Shown: piece after piece, positions 7,227 to 15,837 of the stretch
Position numbering within the stretch: the first letter of the stretch is position 1
Layout: every line of letters starts with the position of its first letter
The notes under the pieces: model-generated
What the model saw: the letters and a program-made list of their open reading frames with translations, nothing else
What the model was told of the DNA's origin: nothing
The model's database searches: none
Made by a program: the position numbers and the translations under genes
Source: Bacillus sp. Xin1
GTDB taxonomy: Bacteria; Bacillota; Bacilli; Bacillales; Bacillaceae_G
Length of the DNA stretch: 60,078 bases
NCBI RefSeq assembly: GCF_013314535.1
Contig: NZ_JABUAE010000030.1
Coordinates: 1-60,078 of the forward strand
Direction: 5' to 3'

Positions 7227-7811
7227 ATGGGGAAAATTGTTGATTTTTCACATCATAATGGTGAAATTAACTGGGAGGCAGCTTCAAGAGAATTAGATTT
7301 AGCAATTATACGTGTACAATATGGTTCAACTAAGGAGGATAGTCATTATAAAGAGTACATAAAGGGGTGTAAGATGTATGAAATCCCCTTTGCTCACTAT
7401 GCTTATGCCCTATTTGTCAGTATAAATGATGCAATTGTAGAAGCAAGAGACTTTATGAATCGGGTAGATCCTGAAGCAAAATTCTTAGTTGTTGATGTGG
7501 AAGAAGAGACAACACGAAATCCTAATAATATGGCTTTAGCCACACAAGCATTTATAGATGAATGCCGTAAAGAGGGATGGAAAATCGGGTTATATACTGG
7601 ACATCATTTTTATCACCCATATAACATGGGATCCGTAGATGCTGACTTTCTTTGGATTCCACGATACGGTGAAAAAAAACCTTCTATTCCCTGCGATATT
7701 TGGCAATACACTGATAAAGGAACATTAGCAGGAGTGTCTGGAAACGTCGATTTAAATTATCTTAATGGAAATAAGGGGTTAAATTGGTTTATTGGTGATT
7801 CATCACTATAG
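7227..7811 (+). CDS. GH25 family lysozyme (endolysin-like catalytic domain only)
   Basis: The 194-aa protein starts at the ATG at 7227 behind AAAGGGGAATGG; an upstream in-frame ATG at 7125 adds an unlikely extension. It opens with the GH25 signature IVDFSHHNGEINW (first Asp), has the acidic strand FLVVDVEEE with the catalytic Asp/Glu, and ends DIWQYTDKGTL...NVDLNYL. There is no signal peptide and no SH3 or other wall-binding domain, so it must leave the cell through a holin or act on lysis. In this place it may serve as the release lysin for the bacteriocin, working with the YvrJ-like protein; that is inferred. Confidence 0.9.
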   Translation: MGKIVDFSHHNGEINWEAASRELDLAIIRVQYGSTKEDSHYKEYIKGCKMYEIPFAHYAYALFVSINDAIVEARDFMNRVDPEAKFLVVDVEEETTRNPNNMALATQAFIDECRKEGWKIGLYTGHHFYHPYNMGSVDADFLWIPRYGEKKPSIPCDIWQYTDKGTLAGVSGNVDLNYLNGNKGLNWFIGDSSL

Positions 7812-7842
7812 ATAGGGGGGGAAATTATCCCCTTATCTATAA

Positions 7843-7880
7843 GGGGTCACCATATCAAAAAAAGAAAATTGTACGTTTAG
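7843..7880 (+). repeat. Probable Tn3-family terminal inverted repeat, left end
   Basis: A 38-bp stretch starts GGGGTCACC, contains GAAAATTGTACG and ends TTTAG. This is the length and the GGGG...TTAAG pattern of Tn3-family ends. It faces the resolvase gene at 7985. A weaker partner in inverted orientation lies at 59983-60020. Confidence 0.55.
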
Positions 7881-7984
7881 ACACATTTTAGACACAAATT
7901 AACCGGTTCCCTGTACGTTAAGAAAATAGTTCGTATTATTTTAGAAATCTGACCAGCTACTGAGAAGTACAAAAAAGAACCAAC

Positions 7985-8626
7985 TTATAGCTGGTTTAGT
8001 GTACCTTCATATTCTTTTATTATTTTATAAAAAGTATTTTTCTTCAGTTGGAGTAACTCCATAAATTTGACACCTGTTATTTCTCTATTTTTCCACTTTG
8101 GATAAGTTTCTTCTATTATAAATAATTGTTTTTGGTTTAATATTGAAAGGTTAAGTTGTGGACGTCCTAAATGCTTTCCTTGAGATTTAGCTACAGCAAT
8201 CCCTTCCGCTTGTCTCTGATGAATTTTTTTTCGTTCTTGATCTGCAACATAGGAAAGCAAAGATAAAAATTGATCTTCCATTAATTGTCCCATATCTCCC
8301 ATCTCACGAAATTTCCGACTATCAAACAGTGTTTCATTTTCTAAAACAACAATATCGGCTTGTAATTCTCTCGTGATGTACTTCCATTTTGAAATTACCT
8401 CATCATAATTACGCCCCATACGATCTAAAGCATCTATGTATACAATATCACCTGTACTCAATATCTTTCGTAATAATTGGTACTGAGGACGATCAAAATG
8501 TCGCCCACTTGCTTTATCGACAAAAATACGTCGAGCTTCCACTCCACGTTCCATCATCTTATGTAATTGACGTTGTTCATTTTGATCTTTTGTACTTACA
8601 CGTATATATCCATAAATATTTGCCAC
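7985..8626 (-). CDS. Small serine resolvase/invertase (Tn3 type)
   Basis: The start is taken at the GTG at 8626 (AAGGAG upstream), giving 213 aa beginning MANIYGYIRVSTKDQ; the active Ser is in RVS. FVDKASGRHFDRPQY and IVYIDALDRMGRNYDEV are core resolvase motifs, the E helix follows, and GKHLGRPQLNL leads to a C-terminal HTH. Such enzymes resolve cointegrates at a res site; a res-like site lies immediately upstream. No Tn3-type transposase is in the window, so this is the recombination module of a truncated or partner-dependent transposon. Confidence 0.92.
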   Translation of the reverse strand: MANIYGYIRVSTKDQNEQRQLHKMMERGVEARRIFVDKASGRHFDRPQYQLLRKILSTGDIVYIDALDRMGRNYDEVISKWKYITRELQADIVVLENETLFDSRKFREMGDMGQLMEDQFLSLLSYVADQERKKIHQRQAEGIAVAKSQGKHLGRPQLNLSILNQKQLFIIEETYPKWKNREITGVKFMELLQLKKNTFYKIIKEYEGTLNQL

Positions 8627-8670
8627 GTTTTGTATTCTCCTTGTATTTGTTACCGCAATTATACCATTTT

Positions 8671-8796
8671 TGTTTATAAAGGTATTCATTAAAAATAAAC
8701 GTTTATAAAATAATTCAATCCACCTTTATAAACTTGATACTTCAATGTTTCATAGATGTTCCTTAACCGTTTGTAAAGGTACACCTTTTTTAAACG
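8671..8796. promoter_or_regulatory. res-like resolution site
   Basis: Directly upstream of the resolvase start is a 33-bp dyad with outer arms GTTTATAAA (8701-8709) and TTTATAAAC (8725-8733), followed at about 8767-8796 by a second dyad (GTTTGTAAAGG...CCTTTTTTAAAC). Two or three such imperfect dyads next to a resolvase gene are the usual make-up of a Tn3-family res site. It also contains the resolvase promoter. Confidence 0.6.
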
Positions 8797-8823
8797 CTCG
8801 TTCACTTTTTAGGACGGGTCATA

Positions 8824-8969
8824 TGTAAAAAGTAAAACTAAGTTTACATCTTTTTATACTTTGTAAAACACGCCGTTAAATATCCAAATAAAAGCCCAGC
8901 GATATCATGCACGCTTACTGATATCACTGGGCTTTTATGAGGTTAACATTTTGTATGTTTTGTAAAACT
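8824..8969. repeat. Long inverted repeat, copy A (with terminator hairpin)
   Basis: These 146 bp recur in reverse orientation at 59806-59950, nearly 51 kb away, at roughly 88% identity by eye. In the centre is a strong hairpin (AAAAGCCCAG...CTGGGCTTTT with GATATCA/TGATATC arms). The similarity fades outward through CCTAAAAAGTGA. Copy A abuts the res site; copy B abuts another Tn3-type end. Confidence 0.8.
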
Positions 8970-9086
8970 TATTTTCTATTGATAAGTTTTGATGGTATGT
9001 ATCAATCTCCTAAAATCCTAGATTATTATGAAAAAAATCATATAATAATGTTGTTTACCTTTATCATCCTTACCTATTCTAATTTT

Positions 9087-9109
9087 TATGTTAAATTAGA
9101 ATTAACATA
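9087..9109. promoter_or_regulatory. Palindrome upstream of the defence operon
   Basis: TATGTTAA and TTAACATA form an 8-bp inverted repeat with a 7-bp centre, 37 bp before the ATG of the nuclease gene. It could be an operator controlling the operon. Confidence 0.4.
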
Positions 9110-9145
9110 AATTATCTTTTAATATATTTTAAAAGGAGGATTTAA

Positions 9146-10165
9146 ATGACAGAGACTATAAAGGCACAAAAATTTGACAACGGTGGAGCGGAAGCAATCA
9201 AAGGATTCAATTTCCAAAAGGCAAACTTAATATTACTCTCAATCAATAATTATCAAAAAAAAGATTTTAAAATATATATTGAGGCAGAAGATGATATTGT
9301 TGTTAGTTACGAAAATTATAGGGCGTTCATACAAGTAAAAAAACAAAAACATACATTAAATTCAATTAATAAACCAGATAAGAAAGTAAGAAAAGATTCT
9401 GATGGTAAAAATATCATAGAATTTTCACCATCTATTTTAGAAAAAAATCTAAAGTCTGGTACTGAAAAAGATACATTTAAAATTATTGTTAAGGAAATTG
9501 GTCCAACTGATAAAAAGCAATTAAATATTAAAAAACCAGGATCAATTTGTCCTGAACTTTATAAATTAAGTGATAAAGCAAAAAAAGAACTTATTAAATC
9601 ATTACCAGCTGAATTAGTAAATAAAATTGAAAATTTTTACTTTTTTATCTCTCCTATTCATGAGGATCTAATTGAAGCAGAGAAGTATTTAATAGGATGT
9701 TTAAATGGAATTGAAATATCCGTTGATAATAATAGAGGAAGAGCAATCATAGCTGAGCTGTCTCTGACGATTGATCAAAAAGCACAAGAAGTTATTGTTG
9801 ACGAGGTTCATAAGGAACTTAAATTGCTGGATAAGAATTATTTGTCAAAAGTCTTAGTTACTTGTAAATCATTAAATGAATTTGATAACATCCTAGAATC
9901 ACTTGGTTATAGTACACTGGTAAAAAAACAAATAAAAAGTGAAAGATTGAAGATTGAGTTAAATGAAACAAATTTAAAAGAAAGTATGAAAGAAGCTATA
10001 ACTGAGTATATTGAGCAGATTGAGGATTTAGAGGATATTTCAGATAAAGAAATTATTAATTATCTAGTTAAAAGGTTTACATCTACTGATTCTAAAAGAA
10101 ATATATTAATATCGGTTGCTATTGAAAGTTTATGTGAATATGAAATAGTAGGAGATGGCGCATAA
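9146..10165 (+). CDS. Defence nuclease with DUF4297/Cap4-like domain
   Basis: The 339-aa protein begins with the pattern of the DUF4297-type dsDNA endonuclease: GGAEAIKGFNFQKANLI, then IYIEAEDDIVVSY and AFIQVKKQKHTL, which supply the acidic residues and the Q-V-K of a PD-(D/E)XK site (residues about 12-75). The C-terminal half is helical and charged. AAAAGGAGG precedes the ATG. The stop TAA at 10163-10165 abuts the GTG of the ATPase gene, so the two are an operon. Cap4-type nucleases work as effectors in Lamassu and CBASS defence. Role: degrading DNA when the partner ATPase senses invasion; inferred from family and context. Confidence 0.7.
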   Translation: MTETIKAQKFDNGGAEAIKGFNFQKANLILLSINNYQKKDFKIYIEAEDDIVVSYENYRAFIQVKKQKHTLNSINKPDKKVRKDSDGKNIIEFSPSILEKNLKSGTEKDTFKIIVKEIGPTDKKQLNIKKPGSICPELYKLSDKAKKELIKSLPAELVNKIENFYFFISPIHEDLIEAEKYLIGCLNGIEISVDNNRGRAIIAELSLTIDQKAQEVIVDEVHKELKLLDKNYLSKVLVTCKSLNEFDNILESLGYSTLVKKQIKSERLKIELNETNLKESMKEAITEYIEQIEDLEDISDKEIINYLVKRFTSTDSKRNILISVAIESLCEYEIVGDGA

Positions 10166-11839
10166 GTGATTATTGACAGTATTATTATTTACGATTATAT
10201 AAATCAACGAATTAAAAAAATTTCTTTTAAACCTCAAGCAAATATATTTGCCAGCGAATCAAACACAGTTGGAAAATCTAGTTTAATTAAATCAATTTAT
10301 CATTGTTTAGGATATAGTATAAAAATTTGGCCAAGTAATTGGAATATTAATAATATGGTATTTCAACTAAAGGTTAAAAATAATGATAGAGAACACTTAA
10401 TTACTCGCCATAAAAATTTATTTTACATAGATGACAAACAAGAATCTCTTACAGAAAAGGAATATTCTATATGGCTTCAAGATTTTTTAAATATATTTAT
10501 AAAAATTAAAGATAAAAAAAGCAAGCTCTTATCTGATGTGTATGCTAGTGAAATCCTTCTACCGTTTTACGTAGATCAAGATAAGTCTTGGAATGGATTT
10601 GTCTACACTAAGTCCTCGGATTCATTTGCCAGGTATAATAATACTGTAAAAAATGTGTTTGATTTTTATTTTGAAATTGCAAATAAAAAATTAATAGATT
10701 TAGAAATAGAAAAAAGTAGTATTGAGATAGAATTAAATAATACTCACAAAAAAATAGAAGCACTCAATCTTTTAGAAAGTGAACATTCAACATCACCAAA
10801 ACCTGCAAATGTCATTAACTTTATATTCAATAATAAGAGAGATGAACCCCAAATTAACAACTACTTAAAGATGATTAGCTCATTAAATAAATTTGTTGCT
10901 GATATTGATAATAATATCATTGAATTAGAAACAAAAATTAACCAAGTCAGTAGGGAAATTACAGAATTAACTAAGTTAAAAAAATCCTATAATAATAAAT
11001 TTAATGAAATAAAATATGCATGTATTCATTGTAATTCCAAATTGACTCATGAACAATCGTTAACGAGACTTAAAATTAGAAATAACCAATATGAAATAGT
11101 TGAACAAATCAATAAAAATAAGCGATTAAAAGAAGAATATGAATATACAAAAAAAGAAAAAACGGCTGAAAAGAATGATTTACTAAACAAAATATTAGAA
11201 ACCGAAAAGATATTACAGAATAGTAATGAATACTTTGATTTAGATTCTTATATAGCAGATCGAGTTAACCAGGAAATAACAAATAATTATATTCAAGTTG
11301 AACAAAATCTTTTTAATGAAAAAGATTTTAGTCTTGATAGCATTAAAAAGATTAACAAAAAAATTTCAAGTGAGAAAAGATTGGGTAATCAGAAAAGGGC
11401 TGAAATAAAGAAAAAATACGACGAATTAATAAATGAATATGAATTATATTTCAAGGGTGTCAAGTTAGATGATATCAAATTTTATAGTTTTAAAGAGGTT
11501 ACAGGAAGTGGAATGGATGCTAATAAAAAAATGTTAGCATTATATACTCTTTATGCTAACTTAATAGATAAATACTCAGACATCAGAGTACCTTTTGCGA
11601 TGGACTCTTTTATCAAAAATGAAACCGCTACCGAATTGAAAGAGCAAATGTTCGGTTTTTTATCTAAGTATTATTTGGCCATCAAAAGGCAAACTTTCTT
11701 TTCTATAATAAACGAAAACATTAAATATTTAGACGAAAAAAATAAATACAACTTTATTAATTTAGAAAGACCGATTTTAGAAGAAATAAACGAAAATAAC
11801 AAATTTTTAGTTAAGACATTTGAAGTAATTGATATATAA
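10166..11839 (+). CDS. SMC/Rad50-like ATPase with a CxxC hook
   Basis: The 557-aa protein starts with GTG immediately after the nuclease stop. The Walker A is SNTVGKSSLIKSIYH (residues about 29-43). Long coiled coils flank a zinc-hook-like CIHCNSK near residue 286. Near the C-terminus are a signature-like GSGMDANKKML and a Walker B-like VPFAMDSFI. This is the layout of short SMC/Rad50 proteins, such as LmuB of Lamassu systems, which recognise DNA ends or unusual structures and license a nuclease. Length and a single short hook fit defence ATPases better than genome-maintenance SMCs. Exact family not determined. Confidence 0.75.
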   Translation: MIIDSIIIYDYINQRIKKISFKPQANIFASESNTVGKSSLIKSIYHCLGYSIKIWPSNWNINNMVFQLKVKNNDREHLITRHKNLFYIDDKQESLTEKEYSIWLQDFLNIFIKIKDKKSKLLSDVYASEILLPFYVDQDKSWNGFVYTKSSDSFARYNNTVKNVFDFYFEIANKKLIDLEIEKSSIEIELNNTHKKIEALNLLESEHSTSPKPANVINFIFNNKRDEPQINNYLKMISSLNKFVADIDNNIIELETKINQVSREITELTKLKKSYNNKFNEIKYACIHCNSKLTHEQSLTRLKIRNNQYEIVEQINKNKRLKEEYEYTKKEKTAEKNDLLNKILETEKILQNSNEYFDLDSYIADRVNQEITNNYIQVEQNLFNEKDFSLDSIKKINKKISSEKRLGNQKRAEIKKKYDELINEYELYFKGVKLDDIKFYSFKEVTGSGMDANKKMLALYTLYANLIDKYSDIRVPFAMDSFIKNETATELKEQMFGFLSKYYLAIKRQTFFSIINENIKYLDEKNKYNFINLERPILEEINENNKFLVKTFEVIDI

Positions 11840-11915
11840 CAAATATTTATATAAATATACTAGATTCTATTCTTGTGCTGGAATAACAGAAAATATTAAA
11901 AAGAGGTGGATTTAA

Positions 11916-13340
11916 TTGTCTGAAGATAAAAGAGAAATTCAAGTTTCAAAATCTCATGAAGTATTACCATTTACTAACTTCGAACTTTATTTGCAAGATT
12001 TAGGATTGCCACATGAGGGAATTATAGCACCAGACGGTGAAAGAACAATGATGAGGATGATTTTACCTCAAACTATACAACAACTTTCTCCTCAAACTAA
12101 AAAAGATGCGATATATCTATCTAAATTTGTAGCTAGTTCAGCTATTGGTTTACATGATGCAGCTTTAAATTACTTATGGAATGAAGTTGTAGTCTCATTA
12201 CGAGAAAAAGTAAAAATTTATGGATTAGACTTATTTTTCGATGCAGCAGTTGGTGGAGACTTAAGAGAAACATACAGTACAATTGAAGATTTAAGCTTAA
12301 TAAAAGATAATACTTTGGTCGATACATGCCGAAAATTAGAACTTATATCAGATATTCTCCATGAAAAATTAAAACATATTCTATTCATGAGAAATAATAT
12401 TGGTGCATCACACCCAAATGGAGAAACAATTAGAACGCTAGAGCTTTTAGGGTGGCTAGAGACTTGCGTAAAAGATGTTATTGATGATAGACCATCGGAA
12501 GCTGCATTATTTGTACAGCAATTGATTGTCAATCTAAAAAAAGACAATATAGTTTTAGATCAATCACGTTTAGAACAGATACACGAAAATTTACAGCAGC
12601 AAAACTCAAGAATTTCGGGTAATTTGTTGATTACTTTATTTAGCATTTTTACTAAACAGAATACATTACCAAATGTGAGAGATAACATACTTAAGCTAGC
12701 ACCAATTGTATGGGATGTTAGTCCGGAAAATAAAAAATATGAAATAGGATTTAAATTAGATCAGTTTGCTGTTAATCTCGACGAGCCTACGTTGGCACTT
12801 GGAAACAGCTTTTTAGAAAAGTGTGATGGAATTAGTTATAAATCTGAAGGAACGAAAAGTAGAGAACTGAATGAATTATTAAACAGATTATTAGAAACAC
12901 ATAATAATCATGATAATTTTCATCATGAGGTACCTATTGCTAGACATATAAAGAAGTATATCAATGAAGAGACAGATATATTATCAAATGTAGAAGATAA
13001 ATTAATAAAGACTATTCTTATTTGTAGGATTGGTAATGGTACATGGTATTGCGAAGGTGTTTCTCCAGGAGCTAAGCCTATATATAATGAAATAATAAGG
13101 CTATTTAATTCAAAACAAATAAATAAACTCATCAATTTTTTGAAAGAACCTGAAATAAGGAATATGCTATCAAATGATAATTGTATTTTACAAACAAAGG
13201 GATTACTTGGACTTATTAATTTAGACTTGCAATATGGAAGAACTAGGGAAGCTATAGAATTTATTTTTAATCATATAGATAATGCAAAATCTAAAGTTTT
13301 CTCAATAAAAGAATTAAAAGATCTGATGAGACATATTTAA
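11916..13340 (+). CDS. HEPN-like third component of the defence operon
   Basis: The 474-aa protein starts with TTG at 11916 behind AAGAGGTGG, 76 bp after the ATPase, with no terminator between. Around residue 155 it has LFMRNNIGASHPNG, an R-x6-H arrangement like the active site of HEPN RNases (R-x4-6-H), inside a helical region typical of abortive-infection proteins. The remaining ~280 residues are helical with no recognised motif. It may be a toxic RNase or a helical regulator (an LmuC-like part). Function inferred; the pairing with the upstream genes is from spacing and strand. Confidence 0.6.
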   Translation: MSEDKREIQVSKSHEVLPFTNFELYLQDLGLPHEGIIAPDGERTMMRMILPQTIQQLSPQTKKDAIYLSKFVASSAIGLHDAALNYLWNEVVVSLREKVKIYGLDLFFDAAVGGDLRETYSTIEDLSLIKDNTLVDTCRKLELISDILHEKLKHILFMRNNIGASHPNGETIRTLELLGWLETCVKDVIDDRPSEAALFVQQLIVNLKKDNIVLDQSRLEQIHENLQQQNSRISGNLLITLFSIFTKQNTLPNVRDNILKLAPIVWDVSPENKKYEIGFKLDQFAVNLDEPTLALGNSFLEKCDGISYKSEGTKSRELNELLNRLLETHNNHDNFHHEVPIARHIKKYINEETDILSNVEDKLIKTILICRIGNGTWYCEGVSPGAKPIYNEIIRLFNSKQINKLINFLKEPEIRNMLSNDNCILQTKGLLGLINLDLQYGRTREAIEFIFNHIDNAKSKVFSIKELKDLMRHI

Positions 13341-13463
13341 AGTTTAATAAACATCCTACACAATTTTGAGAAACGTGTAGGGTGTTTCAAGTATTAATGA
13401 ATATATTATCGATAAATATAAATATACAAATATCATCATGCTCATTTTGTATGATTTCACGTT

Positions 13464-13740
13464 TAAGTACATCCATTGACCTTTTACTTTAATATAAGTT
13501 TCATCGACTCTCCACGAATCATTTGTTAATTTAAGATGATGTCGTACTTTCTCTTCTAATTGAGGTCCATATTGATGAACCCAACGCATAATGGTGGTGT
13601 GAGCCATTGATAATCCTCTTTCCTCCATCATTTCTACCAGGTTACGGAAGCTCAAATTGTACCGTAGGTACCACCTTACCGTTAATAAGATTAGTTTCAG
13701 GCTGATAATGTTTCCATTTAAACAAATTTTCCTTTTCCAT
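13464..13740 (-). pseudogene. IS6-family (IS240-like) transposase, N-terminal remnant, frameshifted
   Basis: Translation from the ATG at 13740 begins MEKENLFKWKHYQPET as in IS240 transposases, then shifts frame at about 13693 (one extra base) and continues in another frame as LLTVRWYLRYNLSF, NLVEMMEERGLS, IMRWVHQYGP, NDSWRVDETYIKVKGQWMYL. Similarity stops after MYL at about 13464, before the rest of the DDE domain. It is an inactive relic; a terminal repeat lies at 13815-13830. Confidence 0.85.
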
Positions 13741-13814
13741 ACTGATCATACCTTTTTTAGATTCATACTATCAGTATGTCCAAGTTTAGGAGATTACTTG
13801 CAAGAGCCTTGAAT

Positions 13815-13830
13815 TTTTTGCACCAGAACC
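13815..13830. repeat. IS240-type terminal inverted repeat
   Basis: TTTTTGCACCAGAACC is the reverse complement of GGTTCTGGTGCAAAAA, the end of IS240-like elements. It lies 75 bp outside the start of the transposase relic, where the left end is expected. Confidence 0.75.
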
Positions 13831-13904
13831 AAAAATATAGATATATTAGCCTCAACAAACAAAGATAGGCTTATATAACTAATTTATATAAACCTATTTT
13901 TGTG

Positions 13905-15011
13905 TTAGGTATTCTGCACAACTTCCTTACGCACATCAACAACAACCGTTACATAGATATGTCTAAGTTTTAGCTTCTTTGCAGCTTCATAGGCTGCATA
14001 TCCAGATAATACTTGATATCGTTTAGAATTATCTGCTCGTTTAACAATAATTTTCTCTGAAAAAGTCTTCTTAGTCTCATAGTATTGAATTTGTTTTATA
14101 ATTTCTTCCTCTTTGATACTCGCTTTCTGTGTATCTAATAATGCACGGATTCTATCCATTCGCATTTCTGTGGATGGATGGTACACTTGAAATACATTTT
14201 CTTTAATAGTAATTTGAAGTGGGAATTTTGTAGGAATACATCTTCCTCCGTCATTTAGTCTTACTTTATATATAGTGCCCTCGTTTGAAATATGAACTTC
14301 TCTACATACTTGTTTCTTATCCCATGACCAATACATGCGATATGTTTCTTGATGAGTTACAAGTGCAAATTGAGAACAAAATTCTTGAAAATAAGATAGC
14401 ATTTCCTGTTCTGTAGAAAATAAATTATTTTGAAGTAGCTCTTGTTGCAACTCACCTTTCACTTCTCTAATTAAAAATGTTGTTCCATTCTTGCAATCTG
14501 GACAAACAATCCCCATTTTGGATTGTATTTTTTTGATAGATACTACTCGCTTATCACAACGTTGACCACATCTTTGACAAACTCCATCGTATTTTGCATG
14601 CAGTTGTTCTATACGCTTGAATACAGTGGATTTAGTTTTTGAAGCTATTCTTGTCGTTTTTTCCTCACGTATTTCAGCTTCTTTTTCTTCCTGCTTCTGT
14701 TGTAAATGAGAGCGATATTTAATATGGACAGGAGCGAAAGTATACACCTCTTCGGGAGTGTGGCCCATCGTTCCTTCCATTATAATTTCATTTGCATCAG
14801 CTAACGAATCTCCTGCCTCTGCGATCATCTGTAATAATTGGTTCCATTGTTCTGAACGAATTAGTGCTGTTACTTTAACTGACTGTTCTTCCTTATTAAT
14901 AGATGTCATTTGCTTTGTAACATCATGGAATTCTATTGCAAATAGATATTCCGGATCATGAGCTAAATGACGAATATGAGAAGGTTGACCTTTCACTGTA
15001 AGTTGAATCAT
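13905..15011 (-). CDS. Zinc-ribbon protein with ParB-like C-terminal segment
   Basis: The 368-aa protein has AGGAGGGG before its ATG. The middle contains four cysteines as CQRCGQRC and CPDCKNG (residues about 146-180), a likely zinc ribbon. The C-terminus (VKRADNSKRYQVLSGYAAYEAAKKLKLRHIY is its span; key points are the Y-x-V-L-S-G-Y-A-A-Y motif and the A-K-K-L-K-L) resembles the ParB/Srx-like fold that reads 'known parameters, then G-x-x-R/Y-x-x-A'. The N-terminal 110 residues are not recognised. It is probably a plasmid DNA-binding or regulatory protein; no partner ParA is in view. Confidence 0.5.
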   Translation of the reverse strand: MIQLTVKGQPSHIRHLAHDPEYLFAIEFHDVTKQMTSINKEEQSVKVTALIRSEQWNQLLQMIAEAGDSLADANEIIMEGTMGHTPEEVYTFAPVHIKYRSHLQQKQEEKEAEIREEKTTRIASKTKSTVFKRIEQLHAKYDGVCQRCGQRCDKRVVSIKKIQSKMGIVCPDCKNGTTFLIREVKGELQQELLQNNLFSTEQEMLSYFQEFCSQFALVTHQETYRMYWSWDKKQVCREVHISNEGTIYKVRLNDGGRCIPTKFPLQITIKENVFQVYHPSTEMRMDRIRALLDTQKASIKEEEIIKQIQYYETKKTFSEKIIVKRADNSKRYQVLSGYAAYEAAKKLKLRHIYVTVVVDVRKEVVQNT

Positions 15012-15087
15012 CCTGTTCCCCTCCTGTTATGTTTTATTCTGGTGATAGTCTGAATACTCTTAGTAGATTTTTACATTATTTTTGTAC

Positions 15088-15351
15088 TCATAAAAGAATC
15101 TGGATGATTCGAGTCACCGTTTCATTATGAACCTGATACAATTTTTTAGCTTCTTTCCGCCTACTGCTCACGATATCCAAATTCTTTAATGTTGTTAAGT
15201 GTTGCGAAATCGTAGATTGAGGAACCTCAAGTATGTGACATAATTCTGAAACGGTACACTGTCTATTTTGTATGAGTACATGCAACAACCTAAGTCGAAT
15301 TGGATGAGCAAGTACCTTTAAAAGTGCCGCTTCTTTTTTCAATTCTTCCAC
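15088..15351 (-). CDS. ArsR-family transcriptional repressor
   Basis: The start is taken at the GTG at 15351 (AAGGAGGT upstream), giving 87 aa; a longer frame upstream is not expected for the family. LLKVLAHPIRLRLLHVL followed by the winged helix-turn-helix TVSELCHILEVPQSTISQHLTTLKNLDIV is the ArsR/SmtB signature. Cys residues in QCTVSELC could sense metal or redox, but the CVC metal motif of ArsR is absent. It divides the regulator block from the plus-strand mobilisation genes and may act on the palindrome at 15453-15466. Confidence 0.9.
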   Translation of the reverse strand: MEELKKEAALLKVLAHPIRLRLLHVLIQNRQCTVSELCHILEVPQSTISQHLTTLKNLDIVSSRRKEAKKLYQVHNETVTRIIQILL

Positions 15352-15695
15352 CTTACGTACACCTCCTTCTTTTCCTGTTAACAGAATTAGATATGTTACA
15401 TGTGAACATACAATATATGTAGTATTCATTATATGGTGTATACAGTTATTTTAACATATACATGTTAGAAAATTTCGAATGCTAATCTTAAGAAAGTGGT
15501 TTTTATATAATTAGGCAACATCTGAAAGTGCATATTAGACAATCCGAACTGAATATTCTTTACCAATGTAATTATCAAAGTAAATATCAAGTTTATAACC
15601 AAAGAATCTATCATGGTAGCACTATCAAAAGAAATCACTCATTTCTGTATGTTTATAGGCGTTTTTGAGTTGTGTTTATAAAGGGAGGCAAGGTA
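15352..15695. other. Regulatory gap before the first mobilisation block
   Basis: No gene is seen. A near-palindrome AACATATACATGTT at 15453-15466 and a related TTACATGTGAACATA at about 15392 are possible ArsR operators upstream of the repressor gene. The promoter for the plus-strand genes starting at 15696 should lie in the right half, but no clear -35/-10 pair stands out. Confidence 0.35.
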
Positions 15696-15824
15696 ATGAA
15701 CAGCAAGATGGCAACAGAAGAAACATGTGAGTATTGCAAATGTCTTTTATCGGCTTGGTTGTATTGGGATTATCGCGGAAAGAAATATTGCTCTGAATCT
15801 TGCGCGCACTTTGATAAAAATTAA
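15696..15824 (+). CDS. Tiny zinc-finger protein (42 aa)
   Basis: An ATG at 15696 behind GGGAGGCAAGGTA opens a 43-codon frame ending at 15824. The product has two Cys pairs, CEYCKC and CSESCAH, spaced like a treble-clef or MYM-type zinc finger, with WLYWDYRGKKY between. It is followed by a gene with its own AAAGGAG. It may bind DNA or a conjugation protein; function not known. Confidence 0.65.
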   Translation: MNSKMATEETCEYCKCLLSAWLYWDYRGKKYCSESCAHFDKN

Positions 15825-15837
15825 AGGAGCTAAGACT

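Noticed and set aside
8824-8969. Considered as a riboswitch or tRNA-like structure
   Set aside because: Apart from the simple hairpin there is no conserved fold; the inverted copy beside a transposon end fits a mobile-element repeat better.
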